Source of the DNA: Penaeus vannamei
Lineage: Eukaryota > Arthropoda > Malacostraca > Decapoda > Penaeidae
Assembly: GCF_042767895.1 (NCBI RefSeq)
Contig: NC_091550.1
Coordinates: 48,164,231 to 48,191,730 of the forward strand
Length of the DNA stretch: 27,500 nt
Direction of reading: 5' to 3'
The notes beneath the pieces were generated by a model that saw only the letters and a list, made by a program, of their open reading frames with translations, ran no database searches and was not told the DNA's origin. Position 1 is the first letter of the stretch. Each line of letters opens with the position of its first letter. Below, piece after piece: positions 1 to 9,059 of the stretch. The translations under genes were made by a program, and so were the position numbers.

Positions 1-173
1 TCACGCTCGAGGAAGCAAGAAGATTAAAAGTAAAGAAGAGGAAAATTGCAGAAAGGTACATCCATCATAGAATACGGTATATTGACTGCACGTATTACCC
101 AAGATAGATGATAAGAATAACTCGTATCTCATAAGAGGGGCAATAAATCCTACTTTTTCCGAAAACATCTCGA

Positions 174-866
174 ATGCATTACGAAACCTCCTCCTCCGCC
201 GTACGTAAGAGCCATGCCACGCAAGCGCAAACGACATGCATACCCGTCACGAAGGAAGGTCCGGGGGCACGGGCAGCTGGAGCCTTTAGGGTCACGTGTC
301 AGGCGAATGCCGAATTTTCGCGGCCAAATGGCGTAATGAACGTGAAATACGGCTGTTCCGAATACACATCCCCCTCCTCCTCTTCCCTCCTCCTCCTCCT
401 CCTCCTCCCTCCTGCTGCTGCTCCTCCTCCTCCTCCTCCTCCTCCTCCTCCTCCTCCTCCTTCTTCTTCTTCTTCTTCTCCTCCCTCCTCTTCCTCCTCC
501 CTCCTCCTCCCTCCTCCTCCTCCTCCTCCTCCTCCTCCTCCTCCTCCTCCTCCTCCTCCTTCTTCTTCTTCTTCTTCTTCTTCTTCTTCTTCTTCTTCTT
601 CTTCTTCTTCTTCTTCTTCTTCTTCTTCTTCTTCTTCTTCTTCTTCTTCTTCTTCTTCTTCTCTCTTCTTCCTCCTCCTCCTCCTCCTCCTTCCTCCTCC
701 TCCTCCTCCTCCTCCTTTCTCCTCCTCCTCCTCCTCCTCCTCCTCCTCCTCCTCCTCCTCCTCCCTCCTCCTCCTCCTCCCTCCTCCTTCCTCCTCCCTC
801 CTCCTTCCTCCTCCCTACTCCCCTCTCCTCCCTCCTCCCTCCTCCTCCCCCCCCATTTGGCCGTGA
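174..866 (+). CDS. possible exon-like open frame running into a Ser/Pro repeat (unrecognised)
   Basis: An ATG at 174 opens a frame whose first ~65 codons lie in non-repetitive DNA (174-368) with mixed codons and residues, including the string CIPVTKEGPGARAAGAF. From about residue 66 the frame enters the TCC/TTC triplet block and becomes Ser, Pro, Leu and Phe homopolymers. I see no domain, signal peptide or family resemblance. The unique 195 bp could be a first exon or chance; the repeat part is almost certainly not coding, because both strands are open through it. A CACGTG E-box lies inside at 293-298. Nothing around it supports a gene. Confidence 0.1.
   Translation: MHYETSSSAVRKSHATQAQTTCIPVTKEGPGARAAGAFRVTCQANAEFSRPNGVMNVKYGCSEYTSPSSSSLLLLLLLPPAAAPPPPPPPPPPPPPSSSSSSPPSSSSSLLLPPPPPPPPPPPPPPPPPSSSSSSSSSSSSSSSSSSSSSSSSSSSSSSSSSSLFFLLLLLLLPPPPPPPPFSSSSSSSSSSSSSSSLLLLLPPPSSSLLLPPPYSPLLPPPSSSPPIWP
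361..853 (+). repeat. compound TCC/TTC triplet microsatellite block
   Basis: About 490 bp of pure pyrimidine triplets on the plus strand. TCC runs at about 388-460, 500-558 and 721-775 are separated by TTC runs at 462-478 and 559-661. The latter is an essentially uninterrupted TTC tract of about 34 copies. All six frames are open or homopolymeric through it (Ser, Pro, Leu, Phe on plus; Arg, Glu, Lys, Gly on minus). Mirror-symmetric purine-pyrimidine sequence of this length is of the type known to adopt triplex (H-DNA) structure. Confidence 0.97.
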
Positions 867-1025
867 CAGACGCGAGGACAAGGCGGCCATCACGGAACAG
901 ATGGACAAGCAAACAAGATGCAATAATGGGGGGAGGGGGGGGGGCGATCGGTATAAAGTCGTGGCGGCGGTGATGGTGAGGCTAGTTTTATCGGCGGAGG
1001 CGAGGGAGGAGGGGGTTCGGGTGAC

Positions 1026-1345
1026 TCATCGAAGGAGGTGGTGGAGGTGGAGGTGGTAGGGGTGGTATGGGTTTTGGAGGTTGAGGTGGGGGTGGTAGGG
1101 GATGGTATGGGTTTTGGAGGTTGAGGTGGGGATGATAGGGGAGGTGGTGGAGGTGATGGTGGTGGGGGTGGTAGGGGGTTTTGGAGGTGGAGGTGGGGGT
1201 GGTAGGGGGATGGTGGTGGTGGTGAGGGGGTGTTTTTTGGGAGGTGGTGGTAGAGGGTTATTTTGGAGGTTGAGGTGGTGTTGGAGATGGTGGAGGTGGG
1301 TGTGGTAGGGGGAGGTGGTGGTGGTAGGGGGTGGAGATGAAGGGA
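1026..1345 (+). repeat. degenerate GGTGGA/GGTAGG G-rich minisatellite
   Basis: G/T/A-rich sequence with almost no C on the plus strand. A ~40-bp unit starting GGTATGGGTTTTGGAGG is seen at 1064 and again at 1104, then decays into GGTGGT and GGAGGT motifs. Many runs of three or more G make the plus strand strongly quadruplex-prone. The minus-strand open frame here reads His/Thr/Pro/Leu repeats and is a by-product. Confidence 0.85.
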
Positions 1346-1359
1346 TTGATAAATGGATA

Positions 1360-1567
1360 TAAAGTGGAAGGAAGGATAAGAAGAGGAAGATGGACAAAAA
1401 AAAAAAAAACGAGGAAAAGAATAGAAAGATGAGGAGAAGCAGTAGTAGTAGAAGAAGAAGACGAAGAAAGAGAAGACTAAGGAGCAAGAGAAGAAGAAAG
1501 AGAACTAACAAAAAGAGGGATCAGAAGAAGAAAAATGAGGAGAAGGGGGGGCGGGGGGGGGGGGGGA
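1360..1567 (+). repeat. A/G-rich purine block with A14 and G14 runs
   Basis: Purine-only tract of AAG/AGG character containing an A14 run (1396-1409) and ending in G7-C-G14 (1545-1566). Open frames through it are Arg/Lys-rich translations of the repeat. Confidence 0.85.
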
Positions 1568-1735
1568 AGGCACAGATTCCTGTCGTCGGAGCGTATCGAA
1601 GGCTGTAAGTCAGCACTGCAGGCAGGATGGAGAGCGAAATAGAATTCAATAAACGGTGCGCGCAGATTGCGACCCGCGAGCCCTGGCGAGGACACAATAC
1701 GATTCCTTGAAAAGATGCATAAAACCCGCGGAAGG
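1568..1735. other. short unique island, nothing recognised
   Basis: About 170 bp of mixed composition with several CpGs (around 1657-1690) and an AATAAA at 1647. No open frame with convincing residue variety, no RNA gene seen. Confidence 0.5.
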
Positions 1736-2010
1736 GTGGGGTGGGGGGTGGAGGGAGGGAGGGGGAGGGGAGAGAGGGAGGGATGGATGGAGGAGGGGTG
1801 GGAGGGTGGGAGAGGGAGAGGGGAGGGTGGGAGGGTAGGGGTTAGAGAGAGGGAGGAAGGAGGGGGTGGGTGGGAGGGAAGGAGGGTGGGGGAGGGATGG
1901 AAGGAGGGTGGGAGGGATGGAAGGAGGGTGGGGGAGGGATGGAAGGAGGGTGGGGGAGGGATGGAAGGAGGGAGGGAGGGTGGGGTGGGAGGGAGGGAGG
2001 ATGGAGGGTT
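1736..2010 (+). repeat. GGGA-rich purine minisatellite, ~22-bp unit
   Basis: G/A-rich block. The unit beginning GATGGAAGGAGGGTGGGGG recurs at 1896, 1916, 1938 and 1960 (spacings 20, 22, 22) and degenerates upstream into GGGA/GGGT motifs. Confidence 0.85.
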
Positions 2011-2034
2011 ATGTTTTTAACCCCGGAGCTCGAT

Positions 2035-2935
2035 GGGAGTGTCTTCTTCCTATCATCTTCTCCCCTTTTCTCCTATTCCTCATTCGTTTTCCTTTCTCAC
2101 TCTCTTTCTCTCTCTAGCTTTTTCTTGTCTTTTATTTGTTTTCCTTTCGTTACTTAGCTTCTCCCTTTTCCTTCGTTTTCTTTGTTTTCTGCTATTTCGC
2201 TTTCGTTCTCATCTCTGGTTTCTCTTCCCTCTCTCTCCTTTCATTGTTCTTATGCTCTCTTTATTTTTTTCACTCACCTCTCCTCCGCTATCCTCCTCCT
2301 CTTTCCTTCTTTTCCTCTCTCCTCTCCCCTTTTTCTCTTTCTATCCTTTCTCCAACACCTCTCGATCTTTCCTTCCCTCCCCCATCCCCTTTCCCTCACC
2401 TCCTCCCCTACTCGTACCCTTCCTCCCCCTTTCCCTTTCCCTCCCCGATTCTCCTCCCTTACCCTACCCTCTCTCCCCCTTTTCCTCTACCCTCTCCCCA
2501 CCTTTCTGTCCCTTCCTGTCTCCCTCCCTCACCTACTCTCCCTCCCCCTTTCCGTCCCCCACCAACTCTCTCCCCCTTTTCGTACCCCATCTTCTCTCCC
2601 TCCCCTTGTCTTCCCCCACCAACTCTCCCTCCTCCTTCCCTTCCTCTTTCCGTCCCCCACCTGCTCTCCCACCCCCTTCCTGTCCCCACCTCCCCCCTTC
2701 CCGTTCTCTCCCACCCCTCCCGTCCCCCACCTATTCTCCTTCCCCTTCCCGTCTCTCCCCCACCTCCTTTCTCTCCCCCTTCCTTTCCCCCACTTGTTCT
2801 CCTTCCCCCTTCCCTTCCCCTTCCCATTCTCTCCCCCACCTTCTTCCCGTCCTCTCCCCCACCTCCTCCCCCTCCCCCTTGCCTTCCCGTCCTCCCCCCC
2901 CATCCCCCCATCCAAGGGTGCCACCAGAGTGCCTC
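2035..2935 (+). repeat. 900-bp pyrimidine block with ~29-bp degenerate minisatellite
   Basis: Almost pure C/T. The first half (2035-2500) is TTTC/TCCC mixture. From about 2526 to 2870 the motif CCCCCACCTNCTCTCC recurs: its CA dinucleotide falls at 2530, 2560, 2588, 2617, 2658, 2687, 2712, 2728, 2761, 2791, 2837 and 2860, so many spacings are 28-33 bp. All three plus frames stay open for about 300 codons as Ser/Pro/Leu/Phe, which is what a stop-poor pyrimidine tract gives by itself. Confidence 0.85.
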
Positions 2936-3091
2936 CGTGCCGTCGCTATCTCCTCCTCCTCCCTGATCCACCTTGTGATGGCTTTCCACACTGCGAGGCG
3001 CCTGTATGCAGATTTTTAGTGGCGGTCCAGACACTTTCGAGGCCCAGAGATACGTAAAAGTGTTAGAAGAATGTCGTTAACGTGCGGGAAA

Positions 3092-3232
3092 TAGGGGGGG
3101 GAAGAGGGGGTTGGGTGGGGAGGTAAGGGGAGGGAGGACGGGGGAGGGAGAGAGGGAGGGAGTTGGTGGGTAGGTAGGGAGGACGGGGGAGGGAGAGAGG
3201 GAGGGAGGGAAGGAGGGAGGAAGGGAGGGTCG
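3092..3232 (+). repeat. purine block with 45-bp tandem duplication
   Basis: G/A block in which the stretch starting GGAGGACGGGGGAGGGAG at 3133 is repeated at 3178. About 30 bp are identical, so the duplication period is 45 bp. Confidence 0.85.
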
Positions 3233-3267
3233 TGAAATACGTTTTCAGTCCTGACTACAGTGGGATC

Positions 3268-3588
3268 ATCTCTGCCTCCTCTCCCTTGCTCCTTCCCTCC
3301 CCCTCCTTCTTTTTATCCTCCTCCACAGTGTCATCTGCCTTCTGCTGTCCTGCTTGTCGTCGTAACCCTTCTTCCTCCTTCCTTCTTCCTTCTCCTACCT
3401 CCTCCTCCTCCTTTTCCTCTTCCTCCTCCTCCCCCCTCCCCCTCCCTCTCCCCCCTTCTCCTCCTTCCTTCCTTCCTCCCTCCATCTCCTTCCTCCCTCC
3501 ATTCTCCTCCTTCCTTCCTTCCTCCCTCCCCCCCTCCTTCCTCCTTCCTTCCTCCCTCCCTCCACCTCCTTCCTCCTTCCTCCTGTTA
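3268..3588 (+). repeat. CCT/CCTT pyrimidine block
   Basis: C/T-rich tract with CCTTCCTT and CCTCCCT motifs. A tetranucleotide-like TTCC pattern repeats around 3467-3560 (TTCCTTCCTTCCTCCCTCC at about 3467, 3511 and 3545). Open frames are Ser/Pro/Phe repeats. Confidence 0.85.
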
Positions 3589-3680
3589 TATTGGCCCGGT
3601 AACATATCTAATTCTAATGACAGCGTTTTATCATCGCGTCCAGAGGTAATGCCGGTAGAGAATTGCTCGCTTGTAGTCTG

Positions 3681-4011
3681 AGGGGAGAGAGGGGAAAGGG
3701 GGGAGAGGGGGAGAGGGGGAGGGGACCGTAAAAAAGGGGAGGGGGGGAAGAGCGAGGGGTATAGGAATGATTGATTGGGCGCTACGGATGATGTATAAAA
3801 AGAGAGAGTGAGAGCGGGAAGAGAGGGAGAGGGAGTGGGAGTGGGAATGGGGTGAGGGAGATGGAGAGGAAGAGGGAAAGGGAGTGGGAGTTGGAGTGGC
3901 AGAAGGAGGGGGAGAGGAGGAGGAAGAGGGAGGGGGAGTGGAAGAAGGAGAATGAGAGGGAGACAGAGGGAGAGAGAGAGCGAGAGCGAGAGCGAGAGCG
4001 AGAGCGAGAGC

Positions 4012-4082
<71 letters not shown>

Positions 4083-4083
4083 A
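3681..4083 (+). repeat. G/A-rich block ending in GAGAGC then GAGAGT hexamer arrays
   Basis: Purine-rich from 3681. From about 3975 the sequence becomes a perfect GAGAGC hexamer array (about six copies, to ~4013) that switches abruptly to GAGAGT (about eleven copies, to ~4080). The minus strand therefore reads as Leu-Ala then Leu-Thr dipeptide repeats. Confidence 0.92.
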
Positions 4084-4295
4084 ACTATATAAAAATAGCT
4101 TTAGTTCTGCCACATTCCTTTATAGGCAGTAATAGGAAGGGATTTACCATTACATCTCTGGTAATATTTCTTTATTACTCTCGCTATATACGTTTTAACT
4201 TTTGCTATTCTGGCGGGCTAACGGCGGCCTTTATGAAATGGTGGCGGTTTAAGGGGCGATTCTTAGGTTATGATTGTTGTCGAGACCTCCGCTCC
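4084..4295. other. AT-rich unique island, nothing recognised
   Basis: About 210 bp of mixed composition between a purine and a pyrimidine block. TATA-like strings at 4086-4092 and 4185-4189 are isolated. No convincing frame, RNA or transposon end. Confidence 0.5.
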
Positions 4296-4302
4296 TCCCC
4301 TC

Positions 4303-4372
<70 letters not shown>

Positions 4373-4383
4373 TCTCGCTCTCT

Positions 4384-4430
<47 letters not shown>

Positions 4431-4432
4431 CG

Positions 4433-4501
<69 letters not shown>

Positions 4502-4640
4502 CCCTCATCTCTCTCTCTCTCTCCCTCTTTCTCTCTCCTATTTCCTTTTTCCCTCTCTCCTCTCAACCATTCCCTCCCCTTCCCCTATCTCCCTTCTTCC
4601 CTTCCCCTCTCTCCCCTCTCCCCCCTCTCCCCCCTTTCCA
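4296..4640 (+). repeat. TC microsatellite with decayed C/T flank
   Basis: TC dinucleotide array from about 4306 to 4500 with interruptions (ATC at 4358, CGC at 4376 and 4427-4438, TTTC), then a C/T-rich tail to 4640. Frames read poly-Ser-Leu or Arg-Glu. Confidence 0.95.
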
Positions 4641-4709
4641 CGGATCATCTTTTCTTCAGGTCGCTGGGTAGGGAGGGAGCTAGGGGTCTAGGGGGGGCGT
4701 GGGTAGGGG

Positions 4710-4787
4710 TAAGGAGGAGGACCTCGGGTGGGCCGCATTGTGGAGGGCGAGATCTTTGGGATCAAGGACGAGGCACAGGTTGTATGA
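4710..4787 (+). CDS. very short exon-like open stretch (unrecognised)
   Basis: Between an in-frame TAA at 4709 and a TGA at 4785 lies a short frame with unusually mixed codons, reading GRIVEGEIFGIKDEAQ at 4731-4778. It is followed at once by GTTGTA, a weak splice-donor match after CAG. It is too short for a family call, there is no good acceptor upstream (only G-rich sequence), and chance is a fair explanation. Confidence 0.1.
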
Positions 4788-4864
4788 GGGGGACCTCCCC
4801 TGTGATGAGTCTTGGGTGGGGGAGGGGGAGGGGGAGTAGGGAAGGACTTGGCGAATGATGGGTT

Positions 4865-5120
4865 GTCTCTTTCTCTCTCTCTCTTTCTTCCTTTCTTTCT
4901 TTCGGTGTATTTTATGTGGTACTGTGGAATTTGATTAATTGTTGCAGGTTTGTGTTTATTAAGCCTCGTCCACCTCCCTCTGTCTCTTATCCACCTCCTC
5001 TACATCATCCACCTCTTTCTCTCTCCCTCATCCACCTCTTTCTCTCTCCCTCATCCTCCTCCCTCTTTCCCTCATCCACCTGCCTCTGTCCCCTCCTTCT
5101 TCGATCATTCTCTCTCTCTC

Positions 5121-5168
<48 letters not shown>

Positions 5169-5240
5169 CTCTCTCTCTCTCGCTCTCTCTCTATCTCTCT
5201 CTCTCTCGCTCTCTCTCTCTCTCTCCATCATCCATCTCCT
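4865..5240 (+). repeat. TC/TTTC and CCACCTC pyrimidine block
   Basis: Short TC/TTTC at 4865-4902; a unique 70 bp; then 4970-5100 with CTCATCCACCT repeated several times; then TC dinucleotides 5110-5227 broken by CGC and TATC. Confidence 0.9.
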
Positions 5241-5454
5241 CCTCCTTTCTACATCCCCCACCTCCCCTTTCGTCCTCATGGAAAACATGGCCAGAATCAC
5301 CGAAAGTTTTTCTCTTAACCAAAACTTATCACATGTATATATATTTTTCCTCCCACATTTTTTCTCTTCTCTTCTCTAAAACCTGATGAAAAAAGTTTGT
5401 AATCGCTAATTTTGTTTTTCTTATCAATATTTTTTTGTGTGCATGCGGGTATTC

Positions 5455-5850
5455 TTGACGAGGGGAGAGAAAAAGGGGAAAGTGGAAGGGTTGAGGGGAA
5501 ATTAAGGGGAGCAGGCAGGTTTACCTAATCGAAAGAGAGGGAAAAAAGTTCTGTCATTTTGAACCGATGGAGGGAAAAAAGGGTTCATTTTTTTATCATT
5601 TTAAACCCACGGAAAAATGGGGGGAAAAAGTTCAGGCTTTTTGAACCGATGGAGGGAAAAAAGGGTAAATTTTTTATCATTTTAAACCCACGGAAAAATG
5701 GGGAAAAAAAGTTCAGGCATTTTGAACCGATGGAGAAAAGAGGGGAAAAAAAGATTCATCATATTAAACCCAAGGAAAAAAAAAAGTTCTTGCAATTTTT
5801 AGCTTATTAAGAAAAGACAAATGGGGAAAGATGTCATATGATTCTGAACT
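5455..5850 (+). repeat. A-rich nested tandem repeat, ~81-bp unit built from two ~40-bp halves
   Basis: The motif TTTTGAACCGATGGAG recurs with its GAACCG at 5561, 5643 and 5724 (spacings 82 and 81), with a decayed copy (GAACTGATGGAG) at 5845. Each unit contains a second, diverged half, CATTTTAAACCCACGGAAAA, so the present unit looks like a dimer of an older ~40-bp monomer. Because 81 is divisible by three, one plus-strand frame (5559-5810) stays open as a 27-residue periodic Lys/Phe/Asn-rich peptide. It has no ATG at its beginning. Confidence 0.85.
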
Positions 5851-6380
5851 GATGGAGAATATTTTGAATAGATTAAGGAAAATGGAAAGAAGGGATAATT
5901 GGATAATTCCTATTTATTTATTTATTTTTTAACTCGTATGAGGAAAGTGAGCAAAGTTTCCATTATTTTAAGCCCTGTTATGAAGACGAGAAATAAAGAC
6001 TTTTAAGTTGATGTGACGGAAAGGAAAAGAAATCCTTATATTTTTAAAAGGGGTTTAAATCCTTCATATAGAGATAAACAGAGAGAAAATCCTTCTTATT
6101 GACTTGGGGGAAAATGCCCTTCATATGATTTTTTAAAAGGGATAATCTATATATAAAGCAGAGAAGGAAAAAATCATATAAATTTTCAAAAAAAAAAAAA
6201 AACGGGGAAAAAAGAGTCCATGAAAAAAATAAAAAAGTGGGAAAAAAGTCTATACAGATTTTCAAAAGAAGAGGGAAAAAAGTCCCTCATGTAAGGCAAA
6301 GAGCTAAGAAGGCCTACCACCTTGAAATCACACAACAATAAAGATAAAAAAAGGAAAAAGATAAAAAAAATAAAAATGCG
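5851..6380 (+). repeat. degenerate A-rich continuation of the GGGAAAAAAG repeat family
   Basis: Sequence of the same flavour as the preceding array: GGGAAAAAAGTC-type strings at about 6205, 6239 and 6272, and a repeated TTCATATGATTTTTTAAAAG-like element around 6120-6140. It also holds a short TTTA array (5911-5926) and an A15 run near 6189. No gene-like frame. Confidence 0.6.
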
Positions 6381-6438
6381 ATCCTATGTAGGACTACCAT
6401 AATCCCCAAAGCTCAATCTCAAGAGATTTTAGAGATCC

Positions 6439-6665
<227 letters not shown>

Positions 6666-6737
6666 AGAGAATGAGTACCCTCCCCACCCCCCAACCCCCT
6701 TACGAGAGAACCCTCTTCGGAAGATGATGCACAGTAG

Positions 6738-7062
6738 TCCCCCCCTTCCCTCCCCTCCCCTCCCCTCCCCCCCGGAAGTCCGTTTAAGGAGCAGGGTGAT
6801 TAGAATTCCGGATCACCGACGCGGGGTGGGGGGGGTGGGGGGTGGGGGGTGGGGGAGGGGGGAGACACGACTGGAATCCGGAGCGGCTGGTTAGAGCCTA
6901 TAGAACTCCGGGGAATTCCTAAAATCTGGAACGGATCCCGCGGTTAATTGTCTCATTGGGAATGGTGGGGGAATGGGAATGGGGGTGGGGGTGGGGGGTA
7001 TGGAGGGAGGGGGTTAGTGGGGTTAATGGGGGAGGTGGGGGGAGAAAAGATACAGGGGTTGC
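6738..7062 (+). repeat. C-rich then G-rich low-complexity stretch with a small unique insert
   Basis: CCCCT/CCCTC at 6740-6774; GGGGTG-type at 6823-6864; a unique 6866-6950 containing repeated CCGGA-type strings; then GGGGGTGGGG-type sequence 6965-7045. Inside, GGGGAATTCC at 6910-6919 is a perfect match to the kappa-B consensus. Confidence 0.75.
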
Positions 7063-7084
7063 AAGGGTGTGTGTGGGATTATGA

Positions 7085-7087
<3 letters not shown>

Positions 7088-7183
<96 letters not shown>

Positions 7184-7290
7184 CCCTCTCCCTCTCCCTC
7201 TCCCTCTCCCTCCCTCCTCTCTCCCTCTCCCTCTCCCTCTCCCTCTCCCTCCCTCCCTCCCTCTCCCTCTCCCTCCCCCTCCCCCTTTCT
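7088..7290 (+). repeat. TC array grading into CTCTCC/CCCTCT hexamers
   Basis: Pure TC from 7088 to about 7178 (about 45 copies), then CTCTCC-type hexamers and TCCC tetramers to 7290. All frames are Ser/Leu/Pro repeats. Confidence 0.97.
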
Positions 7291-7390
7291 CCATACCCGC
7301 TTTTTAGACGATTATCCTGGAATTAGGAGGACGAATAGATTGAAAAGCAATTGCTTAATGACCTAAATTGGCTGTTTGCTAGAAAACAAT

Positions 7391-7440
7391 CATGATAATG
7401 ATGATGATGATGATAGTGATAACAGTTATAACGATAATAT
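7391..7440 (+). repeat. short GAT/ATA imperfect triplet repeat
   Basis: ATGATAATGATGATGATGAT then decaying GATAAC/GATAAT motifs. Confidence 0.7.
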
Positions 7441-7489
7441 TGATTAGATTAATCGATGAAAAACCTTTGTTTGTAAAGATCATTCCACT

Positions 7490-7626
7490 TTCTCCCCCCT
7501 CAATTTCTTCCCCGCTCCCCCCCCCCTCTCCCCACTGTTCTTCACTCATCATCTCCCCCTCTCCCCCCTCTCTCCCCTCTCTCCCCACCTATCCCCCCAC
7601 CCTTCCCCCCCACCCCCCACCCCATC
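7490..7626 (+). repeat. C-rich pyrimidine block
   Basis: CTCCCCC and CACCCC motifs over about 135 bp. Confidence 0.8.
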
Positions 7627-7965
7627 ACCCTTTGGCAGCTTTATTTGTAAACTTTCAGCTGTTTACAACGTGGTGGGTGGTGGGTGGTGGTGGGGGGGGG
7701 GGCAATTCGCCTGGAAGAACACACACTCACAACAAGAGAAAAAAAAAAGAGAGAAAGAGAGAAAAAAAAGAAGTGAGCGATGCCAAGTATGCAATTAACA
7801 AGCCCTTGCAACACTGCCACAGCGCCGCCCAGGGTAAAATGTGCGCAGAATAAATGGCACTTTTGCAAGTAATTCATCTGCTAACGTATATAATGGCGCT
7901 GTAACTGTTTCGCATAAGTACTTTAATTGCCGCTCGGGGAAGTGGGGCTAACGATTATATTTCTG
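7627..7965. other. mixed island with G-run, A/G tract and unique sequence
   Basis: Contains a GGTGGGTGGTGG-type run ending in G11 (7672-7702), an A/G tract (7735-7772) and unique sequence 7775-7960. A minus-strand ATG frame (7877-7641) begins with about 35 mixed, hydrophobic residues (LGGAVAVLQGLVNCILGIAHF) before entering the A/G tract. Read on the minus strand, that tract is a long polypyrimidine run ending TTCTTCCAG at about 7712-7720, which resembles a splice acceptor. What follows is CCC/ACC repeat, so no exon can be defended. Confidence 0.3.
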
Positions 7966-8066
7966 TCCCTTTTTTTTTTTTAGGCGGAGGGGGTGGGGGG
8001 TAGGTAATGGGGTGGGGGTATGGTGAGGGGAAGGGGGATAGAGGGGGGTGGGGGGTCGTTCAGCGG
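7966..8066 (+). repeat. T13 run followed by GGGGT-rich tract
   Basis: T13 ending at 7981, then AGGCGGAGGGGGTGGGG and more G/T/A-rich sequence to 8060. Confidence 0.8.
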
Positions 8067-8094
8067 TCTTAATATCAACACCCTGTTGATAGAC

Positions 8095-8325
8095 TTTTCT
8101 TCCTCTGCTTCTTCCTCCTCTTAGTCCTCTTCCTCTTCCTCCCCTTCTTCCTACCCCAGCCTCCTCCCCTACCCCAGCTCCCTACCTCCAACCCCTTCCC
8201 CTACCCCCAGCTCCTTACCTCCAACCCTCTCCCCAACCCCCTACCCAACCCCCTCTCCCGTACCCCCAGCTCCCTACCTCCAATCCCCTACCCAACCATC
8301 AACCCCCAACCTACCCACCCCCACC
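8095..8325 (+). repeat. CTTCCTC then CCCCAGCTCCCTACC degenerate minisatellite
   Basis: TTCCTC triplet-like sequence 8097-8150; then a C-rich minisatellite with CAGCTCC anchors at 8175, 8208 and 8268 (spacings 33 and 60), joined by CTACCTCCAA and CCTACCCAACC strings. Confidence 0.75.
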
Positions 8326-8738
8326 CCCTTCAAGGGAACGTGTTTTCGCCACGTTTTACAAGTGCTCCTCCCCCCTCCCCCCACCCCCTACACACGGGGT
8401 TTATTCCATCAAAAACCCTAAAATAACGAGTGCGGAACATCAGTCACGAAGAGCGCCATGTTTATAGCAGCTGGGGCCGAAACAGCACGGGGGCGGGGAC
8501 AGCAACAGGGACACCCCCCCCCCACCCCCCAGTTGCAACGATCCTGTAGCAACCTGTGCAACACCGGTGGAAGGCGAAATTAGATTCCGATGTAGGCCTA
8601 TGGGTGGTGTTTGCGGTTGCGGGGGGGGAGGGGGGGGCTGTAGTCTTTATTCTGTTTTGTCTGTCATTTGGTCTGTCTATCGGTCTGTTTTCTTTTTTTA
8701 TTTGTTTGTTTATTTAATATCTCTTAAGAATCTCATAG
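8326..8738. other. mostly unique sequence with C and G runs
   Basis: About 400 bp with no open frame of interest. It holds a CAGCTG E-box at 8468-8473, a GGGGGCGGGG GC-box at 8489-8498, C-runs near 8515-8530, G-runs near 8620-8638, and a TCTGT/TTTGTTTGTTTA stretch at 8655-8720. These are isolated motif matches only. Confidence 0.45.
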
Positions 8739-8819
8739 TAACGTCATGAGAATTCCCCGGTGACGTCATGAGAATCCTGTAGTTGACGTCATGAGAACCT
8801 ACAAGTGACGTCATGAGAA
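8739..8819 (+). repeat. four-copy ~22-bp repeat with a CRE (TGACGTCA) core
   Basis: Four tandem copies start at 8739, 8761, 8784 and 8806 (spacings 22, 23, 22). The first 14 bases, TGACGTCATGAGAA, are identical in copies 2-4; copy 1 differs by one base (TAACGTCA). The following 8-9 bases differ freely between copies. TGACGTCA is the full palindromic cAMP-response element bound by CREB/ATF bZIP proteins. A TATA-like TATACATAAA lies at 8892-8901. Function is inference; the repeat structure is directly visible. Confidence 0.9.
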
Positions 8820-8891
8820 CCTCCCACTGGTCGACAGCGCTTGGTTGCAGATAGCCACGCAATGTATACTGTTATATGTGCGTGCCTTGAA

Positions 8892-8901
8892 TATACATAA
8901 A
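8892..8901 (+). promoter_or_regulatory. TATA-like string downstream of the CRE repeat
   Basis: TATACATAAA lies about 80 bp after the last CRE core. No arthropod initiator (TCAGT) or transcript is visible downstream, where a TC array begins at 8946. Weak. Confidence 0.12.
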
Positions 8902-8942
8902 GTGTCTTATTTTTAGAGTTGGTATTATTTGTGACTATTTTA

Positions 8943-8943
<1 letters not shown>

Positions 8944-9039
<96 letters not shown>
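8944..9039 (+). repeat. pure TC microsatellite, about 46 copies
   Basis: Uninterrupted TC dinucleotides over about 93 bp. Confidence 0.98.
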
Positions 9040-9040
<1 letters not shown>

Positions 9041-9059
9041 TCCTCTTCTTATCTGGGTT

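Noticed and set aside
2033..3057. Overlapping ~280-330-codon plus-strand frames rich in Ser, Pro, Leu and Phe
   Set aside because: All three frames are open over the same C/T tract because pyrimidine DNA cannot form stop codons. The peptides simply spell the repeat.
3631..4113. 160-codon Leu-Thr/Leu-Ala frame on the minus strand
   Set aside because: Direct translation of the GAGAGT and GAGAGC hexamer arrays.
8739..8819. CRISPR-like short repeats with variable spacers
   Set aside because: The 14-bp core and 8-9-bp spacers are far too short, and there are no cas genes. It is treated as a CRE-core tandem repeat.
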